Of a stretch of DNA of 64,000 bases, positions 1 through 8,299 are shown in pieces; position 1 is the stretch's first letter; the number at the start of each line of letters is the position of its first letter. A program made the translations under genes and the position numbers. The notes below the pieces were generated by a model that saw only the letters and a list, made by a program, of their open reading frames with translations, was not told where the DNA came from and made no database searches. Source of the stretch: Archivesica marissinica (lineage: Eukaryota; Mollusca; Bivalvia; Venerida; Vesicomyidae); NCBI GenBank assembly GCA_014843695.1, contig CM026402.1, positions 17,669,449 to 17,733,448 on the forward strand. The letters are read 5' to 3'.

Positions 1-668
1 TGTAACATTATGTTGTCGTATGTAACTGTAACATTATGTTGTCGTATGTAACTGTAACATTATGTTGTCGTATGTAACTGTAACATTATGTTGTCGTAGG
101 TAACTGTAACATAATGGTGTCGTATGTAACTGTAACATTATGTTGTCGTATGTAACTGTAACATAATGGTGTCGTATGTAACTGTAACATTATGTTGTCG
201 TATGTAACTGTAACATTATTTTGTCGTATGTAACTGTAACATTATGTTGTCGTATGTAACTGTAACATTATTTTGTCGTATGTAACTGTAACATTATGGT
301 GTCGTATGTAACTGTAACCTTATGTTGTCGTACGTAACTGTAACAGTATGTTATCGTATGTAACTGTAGCAGTATGGTGTCGTATGTAACTGTAGCATTA
401 TGTTGTCGTATGTAACTGTAACATTATTTTGTCGTATGTAACTGTAACAGTATGTTGTCGTATGTAACTGTAACATTATGTTGTCGTATGTAACTGTAAC
501 AGTATGTTGTCGTATGTAACTGTAACATTATGTTGTCGTATGTAACTGTAGCAGTATGGTGTCGTATGTAACTGTAACATTATGTTGTCGTATTTAACTG
601 TAACATTATGTTGTCGTATGTAACTGTAACAGTATGTTGTCGTAGGTAACTGTAACATAATGTTGTCG
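1..668. repeat. 26-bp minisatellite array
   Basis: About 25 head-to-tail copies of a 26-bp unit, TGTAACATTATGTTGTCGTA followed by TGTAAC. The array is already under way at base 1, so its left edge lies outside the window. Common variants replace ATTATG with AGTATG, ATAATG or ATTATT. The period is not a multiple of three, so the short reading frame on the minus strand here is incidental. Confidence 0.97.
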
Positions 669-763
669 TGAATACGGGAACAAACTCACGGAAAGAAAAT
701 CACAGATGGAAAAGAGTCAGGGATGGAAAGTTGCTGAAATAATTCCAGTTACTGTAATATACA

Positions 764-1195
764 GGTTGTAAAACAACAAATAGATTGCGTATTAAATACA
801 TAGTAAAAAGTAAAAACACACAGTCTGTTTATTTATATTTTCAATCTTTCATTTCATCTGATACCACATCCATTGTGAAGATGTATTCAAATCAGCCTGA
901 AATACAACAAGAATATTTCATATTTTATGTTTCAAATAGCCAGTGCTCACCTGTGAATAAGGTCACTGTGTTTACACATGGTATTCCTCCGCCAAATAAT
1001 ACAGTATACCAACCTTCAGTTTGCAATGGCCTGAATTCTTATACCACAATTGTTCTACACATCAACTAGTCTGAAGTCTTCTCAAGTCACATAATTTCTC
1101 AAAAAACACCAAAATGAAAAATTAACTATATTTATTTAGTTATTGGGACTACATTCGACCGCGGATGCACTTAGCCTATTTACGTATATACAACC
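764..1195 (+). mobile_element. MITE-1 copy 1, 432 bp
   Basis: Non-autonomous element with short terminal inverted repeats GGTTGTA and TACAACC. It is flanked by TATACA on both sides (758-763 and 1196-1201), a candidate 6-bp target-site duplication. Related copies lie at 12683-13427, 20408-20745 and 62221-62620. A reading frame of about 94 codons (785-1069) has recognisable counterparts in two other copies, but the copies are so similar at DNA level that this need not mean coding. No transposase domain is visible. Confidence 0.7.
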
Positions 1196-1364
1196 TATAC
1201 ACGCAATCACGGTTTGGAAGCCATCTTGGCCCAGTTTCGCGTGAACAGGTAATTAAAAACATGCGCACATAGAACAACAGTGTACGGAGAATGTCGTTTG
1301 TTATTTAATCTCCGTTGTAACACATTTTAGCGATGTTCTGTTTAAAGTCACTTTGTTGAGTTGA

Positions 1365-1610
1365 TTATCTCTTTCAGCGCCGAATAAATTCAGAGCATGT
1401 GCAAACAACATAGATCCAGATCAGCCGCGGCGTAACGCCGCGTCTGATCAGGATCTATGTTGTTTGCTATTCGGACAGGTGCGTCAGCTCCACTATCTGA
1501 AGAGCAATCAGCATATAGCCTGATCAGACGGCATGTTCTGTTCTGTCCGATCGGGTTCTCTACATGTTTACAAAGTCGCTTTTATGCGACATTGGCGGTG
1601 AAAGAGTTAA
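1365..1610. mobile_element. Foldback MITE with 65-nt internal hairpin
   Basis: The ends form an inverted repeat: CTCTTTCAGCGCC near 1369 against GGCGGTGAAAGAG near 1595, with TTAT and TTAA at the outer edges. Inside, 1399-1463 folds into a hairpin whose arms begin CAAACAACATAGATCC and end GGATCTATGTTGTTTG around a GC-rich tip (CGCGGCG taa CGCCGCG). Similar foldback repeats are, as I recall, common in bivalve genomes; that is memory, not a search. Confidence 0.65.
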
Positions 1611-2010
1611 CGATTGTATTTGACTGTATTTTGTTAATGAAATATAATGAAAGATTTACTTCGTCTTCCATAACAGAACATTTTGATAACTATGCATGTC
1701 TACAGGTTACGTTAACCTGTCAAACTTGACAATCGTAAATTTAACAGGGCAATCAAGAAATAGTATCGCAATCAAGAAATAGTATCGCTACCCGGCCAGG
1801 ACAATTAAAGTACCGTCGGCATAGCTCTGGTCTCGTCTTGTGGAAAAGGTTGGCTGCATTAGTGTGAGAATTCCCATTAGAAGGGCTGATTGGAAAGCGT
1901 TCTCTTTAAGAATGCCACAGAGGGGGCATGGGTTGCAGATGCATGCTGGTAGTTTGTTCCTGATAGGAACTGTAGGTGGAACTGATCCCTATTGTAAATT
2001 ACCGAAATGT
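1611..2010. other. Unassigned sequence
   Basis: No recognised gene. A short direct duplication, AATCAAGAAATAGTATCGC, occurs twice in tandem at about 1751-1789. The short reading frame at 1840-2037 has no recognisable domain, and its 3' end overlaps a LINE fragment. Confidence 0.5.
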
Positions 2011-2337
2011 ACTGCCATTCCTAAAGCTATAGGTTAATTACAGCAACTACATACTATTACAAGTTGTCCTTTTTTCCAAGAACAATCTATCATTGGAACC
2101 ATCCCCCCGGACATTGTCCATCTCCCTAACAGAGAAATTCAATATGTGGCTGTTTGATGTATTGATAATGCCAGCCCATAGGACAAGCTGCATTTTACTC
2201 TGAACCCAACTTATTTTTCATTACTTTCTTATATTTATGCTTTTAACTACTCATACGTTTATCTTCTTTGTGGTTTGATGCGCAACCTGTCTATATCCCC
2301 GTGAGGGGTTTGACATTAGAGGAAGATAGATAGACAG
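2011..2337 (+). mobile_element. LINE-G 3' end, 5'-truncated copy
   Basis: The sequence matches the 3' end of the LINE at 15968-17105 (opposite strand): the last codons of the reverse-transcriptase ORF (a W-N-H-L-P-P-D-I-V-like stretch, decayed here), then the 3' UTR. It finishes with the hairpin CCCCGTGAGGGG and the tail GAAGATAGATAGACAG. The copy is truncated upstream, as is usual after target-primed reverse transcription. Confidence 0.8.
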
Positions 2338-2853
2338 TTCTGTACATGAAGCAATCTGTGGATGTACTTTTATTGCTGGAACATGTTGGCGTTTGCTGCT
2401 CTTGTCCTGGAAATGTTTGGTTGCATATACATTGCTGATTGAATATCGGCCAGGCCATTTATGGTCTTGTAAAACATTATTAGTTGGAGCTTATCTCTCG
2501 ACATTGTGCCTCAACTTTAGAATCCTAAGTTATATCATATCAGTCACGCTGTTGGTGTTTCAATACATGTGGGTCGCTTTGCACCATTTCTATCTGGTGA
2601 ATCTGGTTTTTATGGTGTGGGCTCCATATTGTACTGCATTACTCAATATTGTGTCGTACCATACAGTGTTGTACATAGGATAAGATAGGATCATGAACTA
2701 ATTCATTGTTCTTCTCCAAAAATACCCCCGGGACGATATGTATATCCATTGCACATCCGTGGTCATATTTCAAGTAAATATGTAGCATTTTTTTGTCTTT
2801 GGTAATCCGAAAGTGAACGAAGGTACATAATTTACTTAGGACAGTAATGATAT
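2338..2853. other. Unassigned sequence
   Basis: No recognised gene or repeat. A hydrophobic frame of about 96 codons on the plus strand (2393-2683) has no recognisable domain and looks like chance in A+T-rich DNA. Confidence 0.4.
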
Positions 2854-3384
2854 TTAAAGCGACACTACATCTGTGAAAACGCAAATGTCTGCAGAATGTA
2901 ATTTGCTATTATATTGTATACATTTTTTCCAAATATTTGCCTCAAATCTGAGTATTTCAAAAATATAAACAAACGTCGTATACGCGGTTTGTTGACATAA
3001 CAAAATAATGTGAATAGGGTCGACATTCATGCGTAATACAACGTGTTTATCCTGAATAACACGAGATATGGTACATATTTACCGTGATATCTCGCATGTG
3101 TGGCTATGAATATTTATGTGTAGACTAATCTTAGTTAAATTATCTCTAATCGAAAGTATCGCGTGTTTAGTATTGACTCCAATGAGAAACAAACGTCTAT
3201 TCAGGAGTGCGGATGACCGTTATATGAAATCCTACTTTCACTTTTTAAAGTTTGTATACTATTTAAACACTGTTTATTGGTTCAATTTTAGTGTTCGAAT
3301 GTATTCGAAAGAATGTGTAATAGCTATGCATTTATACGTTAAAAATGCATTTTATTTGCTTTTTGCAATGTAATGTCGCTTTAA
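2854..3384. mobile_element. MITE-2 copy 1, TTAA-bounded
   Basis: Bounded by TTAA on both sides, with long terminal inverted repeats TTAAAGCGACACTACAT and ATGTAATGTCGCTTTAA. The interior is A+T-rich and non-coding. Further copies are at 29852-30355, 30586-31098 and 42227-42838. TTAA is the target of piggyBac-type transposons, but the inner TIR bases do not settle the superfamily. Confidence 0.8.
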
Positions 3385-3450
3385 AGTAACAAAGTAATAG
3401 ATAACCGGCTCTATATAATCAGTTATAGCATATTTTATGTGCATGGTGTC

Positions 3451-3655
3451 TGTGGTCCAGTGGTAGAGCGTCGGATTTGCCGGATTCGATACTCGGTCAG
3501 ACGACGTAACTATGCAGTGTCATTGAGTAAGGCACCTCACACACTGCTTAGTACTGGTTAACCGCTTAGGTCGGCTAAGCCTGCCCAGGAAGACATGTCT
3601 AGGTCCCCGCAAGGGGTTTGACATTAATGGAACATACAGACAGAGATATTATGGT
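3451..3655 (+). mobile_element. SINE-D, tRNA-derived, LINE-G tail
   Basis: The tRNA-like head has an A-box-like GGTCCAGTGGTAGAGCG and a B-box-like GGATTCGATAC. The body carries TGAGTAAGGCACCTCACAC and an ACTGGTTAACCG motif. The 3' part (3592-3655) contains CCCCGCAAGGGG and GTTTGACATTAATGGAA, nearly the same as the 3' end of LINE-G. This shared tail indicates that LINE-G machinery mobilises SINE-D. Confidence 0.8.
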
Positions 3656-3770
3656 ATAGGCAGTTATCCCAGTTAGCAATAGTACGAGTATATATAACGT
3701 GTTACAAATACAATTTTGCTTGGGTCGTTTGTCGGAAAATAACTCCACGGCCAGAATCAACCATGTGCTT

Positions 3771-3845
3771 AACGTCGTGATAGCTCAGTGGTAGCGCGTT
3801 TGCTTCAGATGTGAGAGGGCCGGAGTTCGCGCCCAGCTTTAGACG
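3771..3845 (+). mobile_element. tRNA-like SINE head fragment
   Basis: Contains TAGCTCAGTGGTAGCGCG (A box), GCTTCAGATGTGA and CCGGAGTTCGCGCCC (B box). It resembles the head of SINE-B but is followed by unrelated sequence. The T-arm is degenerate (TTCGCGC instead of TTCGANNC), so it is not a functional tRNA gene. Confidence 0.6.
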
Positions 3846-3967
3846 TTACGGTGAGTGTAGGACCCCCCGGGACATATTCTCTCCCACGTTTATTGAAACC
3901 CCCTTACAAACATCCAGATATGATATAATTAGCCTGTGATTTTCTTCATGCAGTATGAGCTTGAAAT

Positions 3968-4276
3968 GAAAATATGTGTGTGTTTTTCGTTTATTTATCG
4001 TCGCTACCGGTTGCCCATATGAGCGACGCCTCCTGAAGAGATTAGTCATTTTAGATTTTGGAGGATAGTGCAATGATACAGACAGAGACCCATTCCAGAG
4101 TATTCTCTGGTTCTTGTACGTGCACGGTATAAAGCACCGATACGAGACCTCGGTTTAACGCCCCATCTGAAAGACTGTTAATTTTATAAGGGTCAGACGG
4201 GGGATCGAACCTGCGATCCCTGTATTACCAGTCCAGCGTGTTACCACTGGACTACAGATCCGTCTGAAAATATGTG
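3968..4276 (-). mobile_element. SINE-A copy 1 with TSD
   Basis: Full-length SINE read on the minus strand. The tRNA-like head at the right end has box A GTCCAGTGGTAACACGC, a seven-base anticodon-type loop CTGGTAA (GGT at the anticodon position, threonine type) and box B GGTTCGATCCC. The body includes GATGGG-CGTTAAACCGAGG. The 3' end reads GCAACCGGTAGCGACGATAA, then AATAAACG and a CA-rich tail. It is flanked by the 11-bp duplication GAAAATATGTG (3968-3978, 4266-4276). This family has about a dozen members in the window. Confidence 0.92.
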
Positions 4277-4651
4277 CATGTTTACGTAATACATGTACTC
4301 CCAACACTCAATGCTGAGTATGACTGGGAGGATCAAGTTTAAGTCAGGGACAGTGGTTATCATCATCTCGTTAAGTGAATATTTTAAATAAAATGGGAAC
4401 AAAGACGGGTGAATACCCTACAACCTTAGATAAATAACATTAAGTATATTGCCAAAATAATCTTGACAGAGTGAGGCTATCTATGGAGATGATGATTACA
4501 CAAGTTACAACCATCAGCATGTCTCACCTGATAAGTGCTGTACTAATGCACAACGTCTGGTTGTAATCCAGTAATCTATAGAATTTGTCAAATATAATTC
4601 AGCTACATTCCTCGGAACAAATATCGCGTCTAACTACTGTTAAATTTCTAT
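4277..4651. other. Unassigned spacer between two SINE-A copies
   Basis: No recognised gene, repeat or structured element. Confidence 0.4.
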
Positions 4652-4966
4652 TTCATGCTGACTATGTGTGTTTTACGTTTATTTATCGTCGCTACCGGTT
4701 GCCCATATGAACGACGCCTCCTGAAGAGATTAGATATTTTAGATTTTGGAGGATAGTGCATGATATAGACAGAGACCAATTCCAGAATCACCTCTGGTTC
4801 TTTTACGTGCACGGTGTAAAGCACCGACACGAGACCTCGGTTTAACGTCCCATCTGAAAGACTGTTAATTTTATTATGGTCAGACGGGGTATCGAACCTG
4901 CGATCCCTGGATTACCAGTCCAGCGTGTTATCACTGGACTACATATCCGTCTGTTCATGCTGACTA
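4652..4966 (-). mobile_element. SINE-A copy 2 with perfect 13-bp TSD
   Basis: Full-length SINE-A on the minus strand, flanked by an exact 13-bp duplication TTCATGCTGACTA (4652-4664 and 4954-4966). The perfect duplication suggests a fairly recent insertion. Confidence 0.93.
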
Positions 4967-5127
4967 AGTGGGGTGTCACTCGTATGTAGTTACTGTACAG
5001 TTGTCTTTGTTTACCTGTTAGCCTCGTTTTGGTAAATGTAGGTCAAAACGGTGCTCACTATATAATAGACCAAACCGTGTTTCCCGTGTATTCCGCCTGA
5101 TTCAGGCAGGATAATGTGTGCATATGT

Positions 5128-5292
5128 ACTGTAGCCGTTACGATTGTGCCCTTATGCACGGCATTTAAATTCCACATTGCCTCTTCTCTCTCCCTCGTGG
5201 CGATGTATTTCATCCGGAATGAGGTCTCGAGAGCGATTACTATAAGTTGTAAGAACGTGTTCGCAATCGAGCTAAAATAAATTTGTAAACAC
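5128..5292 (+). mobile_element. SINE-B copy, head truncated
   Basis: Starts inside the body (AGCCGTTACGATTGTGCCC) and lacks the tRNA head. It continues through the CCCTCGTGGCGATG box to the tail GAGAGCGATTACTATAAGTT...CGAGCTAAAATAAA. That tail is shared with SINE-C. Confidence 0.85.
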
Positions 5293-5825
5293 TATATGTA
5301 CTGTATGTGATTGGAAATATGTGTTATAAAATGAAGAAGATTTACATGAATTTGATGTCTAATGTTCATAAATTGACGATTAATTAATGTCACCTAAATA
5401 TTAAATGCGAACTAGTTCAAGTGTGTTGTGTTTTAGTAGTAATGAGGATTTACAACATCAATGTGAGGCAATACCGTAGTCAGATGCAAATTTCAACCGA
5501 GGCAATCTAGTGGGTCCGTGGGTATTGTTGGGCATAGAAGCGATTTCTTGCGTTTTCTGATTTAATGAGTTTATAATTATGTACTAACCATTCAGCTCTC
5601 TAGCAGTCAACATTTTATACAACAAAGGGATAGTTTTGCATTTAATTTTTTTATTTTTGCTTTGGAAGTTTTGTGCCTCAGTGTGGTTACGGGCCTGTTA
5701 GGGACTTTCAACTGGTTGATATACTGGCTAACGTTGTGGACAGCTATGTTTTGAAACGATAAAATATGCTTAAATAATAAATATACATAGATTTTCATCC
5801 TATATGGCGAAAATGTTATTTGAAT
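5293..5825. other. Unassigned left flank of the ISL2EU element
   Basis: A+T-rich, no recognised repeat or gene. A minus-strand frame at 5607-5957 straddles the transposon boundary and is therefore not a gene. Confidence 0.45.
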
Positions 5826-5885
5826 GGGACTTTGCAGTGAGTTGTCGTTCTTAACTAGGTGGCGCCACCTGACCCGATCCCGATA
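5826..5885 (+). repeat. Left terminal inverted repeat of the ISL2EU element
   Basis: Pairs with 10296-10354. About 20 of the first 27 positions match, followed by the shared block ACTAGG(T)GGCGCCAC and then ACCCG-TCC. It contains a perfect 14-bp palindrome AGGTGGCGCCACCT at 5856-5869, a plausible transposase binding site. Confidence 0.75.
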
Positions 5886-5973
5886 CATTTGGAGTGATTC
5901 GGATTTTATCGTACTTTCCTTAGAAAACAATGTCAACACGCTCATACAAAATAACACAAAATAATAGATAAGT

Positions 5974-7911
5974 ATGCCTTCAACCTGCTGCTGTGTACCC
6001 CAGTGTCATTTAAGAGGAGGTCATGAGTTTCCGAAAGATTATGATAGGCGTGCCAAGTGGGTGAACGCGATTAGAAGGATAGACGAATCGTTCAAAGATT
6101 GGCAGCCTTCGAAGACTGCAGTCGTATGCAAAGGCCAGTTCAGAGCTGATGATTACGTTCAACAGACCATCGATGGTATGCTTAAGCGCTTGTTGTGTTT
6201 TTTAAGAAAAGCTTGAGAATGAAAAAGAGTAGCATTGAGCAGAACTAGAGTCCTGCTTCATTGTCATGACACCGTTGTAGAGGCGTTAGTACGGGCGAAA
6301 TACTGATTTCGGATAAAGTCGGATTTCGGACACAAAATGACTGGCCGAACGATTTACCCAAATCTTAATTTATATGCTAGGTATAACCTTATTTATGTGG
6401 TTTCTATACAATATATAGTGGATCTATTAGACTAATATGAGTGATGGTTTACTATGATATTTATTAAGCAAATTTTGTTTTATATAAATAAATGTTTGAG
6501 TCTGGAACCGCCTGAAAAAAATATTTGACAGGACCCATCCACCACTTACCCCGGAAAATATTCCTGGATCCGTAAATCAAATTGATTTAGTTGTGCATCT
6601 AATTACACTGAACATTGGATTTCAGGTCGGCAACCAATACAACAGAAGTTACGGGCTACGGCTCTACCTAGCCTGTTTTCTTGGTCAAGGCCTCAGACGC
6701 CAGCACAGAAATCGCGTGTAGAGAGACATCATGCCAGAAAATCGCTAAAACGAAAATGTGATGATGAGGTGTTGTCTGTGTTTGAGTCGGAAATGACAGA
6801 ATCCTCAGTCATGGTAAACGAGGTTACGATTGAAGCAGACAACACATGCGATATGAACTGTGAAATGCCAATGTTACAGAGTCGAAACATGGGAATACAG
6901 ACTGATCCTACACAGTCCAAACCTGCCTATGATGTTGAGAATTTCTGTGATGACAATAAGTGTATTCATTTTTATACAGGTCTTGAAAGTTACATTAAAT
7001 TAATGTTTGTATTAAACAGTCTTGGACCAGCTGCCTATAGTTTGAACTATATATATCATAAAGTTGAAAGTGTGTCAATTGCAAATCAACTGTTCATGAC
7101 ACTACTGAAATTACGTAGGAACTTGACATATTTTGAACTGTCTCGGATGTTTGGCATTGCAGAAAACAGTGTTAACAATATTGTGCTGACCTGGATAGTC
7201 TTCATGTCCAAACAGTGGCGAGAAATTGATATTTGGAGTATGGTACGTTATTTTGCACCATCAGACTTTAAAGCCACTTTCCCATCTACACGCATCATCA
7301 TAGATGGAACTGAATGTCCAATAAAAAAACCGAAGGCCCCCAAGAGAACAACAAGCTACGTATTCTACATACAAGAATAGGAACACAATGAAAGTGCTAA
7401 TTGGTGCAATACCTGGTGGATTGGTCTCATATGTATCTCCGTTATATGGTGGATCCACAAGCGACCGTCAAATTGTTGAACGGAGCACCTTATTCAGTGT
7501 GCTAGACCCTGGTGACTATATCATGGCTGATAAGGGTTTCAATGTACAGGACCATTTTGCTCCGCTGGATGTAACAGTCAATATGCCTACATTTGTTTAA
7601 AAAAAGAACAGGATGTCTGGAAAAATTGTCATGAAAGACTGAAAAATATCAAGCAAACGTGTACATATAGAACGCATTATTGGTCTTGGTAAAACATACA
7701 AAATTTGATGTCAGCCAAAAGTACTGAGACAAAGATTTCATCCCATATTGTTTTTGTATGTTACATGTTATGTAATTTCAGAACAAGAATTGTATCTGAA
7801 CACGCATATGAAAAACAGTTGTTGGTTTTTAGACGATTCCGTTCTTTGCTAATGCAACGAAACATTTTATTTGTACATGTATGTAGTATCAAAATCAGTA
7901 ATGATAGATAA
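5974..7911 (+). pseudogene. THAP-domain DDE transposase of the ISL2EU element (broken)
   Basis: This would be the DNA-binding and DNA-cleaving transposase of the surrounding element. Exon 1 is 5974-6175 (ATG at 5974). A phase-1 GT-AG intron spans 6176-6625, and exon 2 begins at 6626. Residues 1-85 form a THAP domain: cysteines at C7/C11 and C52, an H-E-F-P motif, W29, and an AVPTIF-like A-L-P-S-L-F that becomes continuous only after splicing. The expected zinc-binding His after C52 is Gln (C-K-G-Q-F). A helix-turn-helix region follows (L-S-R-M-F-G-I-A). The DDE_Tnp_4 catalytic residues are visible: D in I-I-D-G-T-E (codon 7303), D in M-A-D-K-G-F (codon 7529) and E in H-I-E-R-I-I-G (codon 7670). 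Damage: a frameshift near 7338 in a run of C, TAA at 7598, TGA at 7640 and a frameshift near 7696. The last segment (7705-7911) holds the conserved C-Y-M-L-C-N-F end. About 495 residues in all. Confidence 0.85.
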
Positions 7912-8125
7912 TGTACACAATATTGTCAATGAACTGACAATGTATGCAAGGTATAACCAAACGCAGGTTGTGTTACAGTAAACTGGTTAAATATATTTGT
8001 TTTGTTCTGTTGTGCCTCGACGGGCGTATCTTATGACTTCTGGCACTCTTTTTGAGCCTGGGGTTATCATGGAACACAGGGATTCGGCACGTTTGGGGGT
8101 ACTAGTATATATATTTAAGTACAGG

Positions 8126-8299
8126 GATTCTACTCTGTGGGATGTCAGATTTCACATCGATCAGTAAAATGGCCCTATCTTAAACAATTTTGTACAAATC
8201 TGTCCGAATATAACGCCTATCCCGAGTCTTTATATTGTTCTTCAAATAAAACACAACTTTAAGCTGCATGTTTTATCTGACATCCCACAGAGTAGAATC
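8126..8299. repeat. 21-bp perfect inverted repeat between the convergent genes
   Basis: GATTCTACTCTGTGGGATGT plus C at 8126-8146 is the exact reverse complement of 8279-8299. The arms are 132 bp apart. The right arm lies within the last codons of the minus-strand exonuclease gene. It could form a stem-loop in the 3' part of either convergent transcript, or be a small foldback duplication. Confidence 0.85.

Noticed and set aside
1..668. CRISPR array
   Set aside because: Units are contiguous with no unique spacers; the genome is eukaryotic.
2393..2683. Small membrane protein of 96 codons
   Set aside because: Hydrophobic composition arises easily in T-rich DNA; no homologous motif, splice or promoter evidence.
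3771..3845. Functional tRNA gene
   Set aside because: The T-loop consensus is broken and no acceptor stem closes; better explained as a SINE head.
5607..5957. 116-codon minus-strand gene
   Set aside because: Runs through the transposon's left terminus, so it joins host and element DNA by chance.
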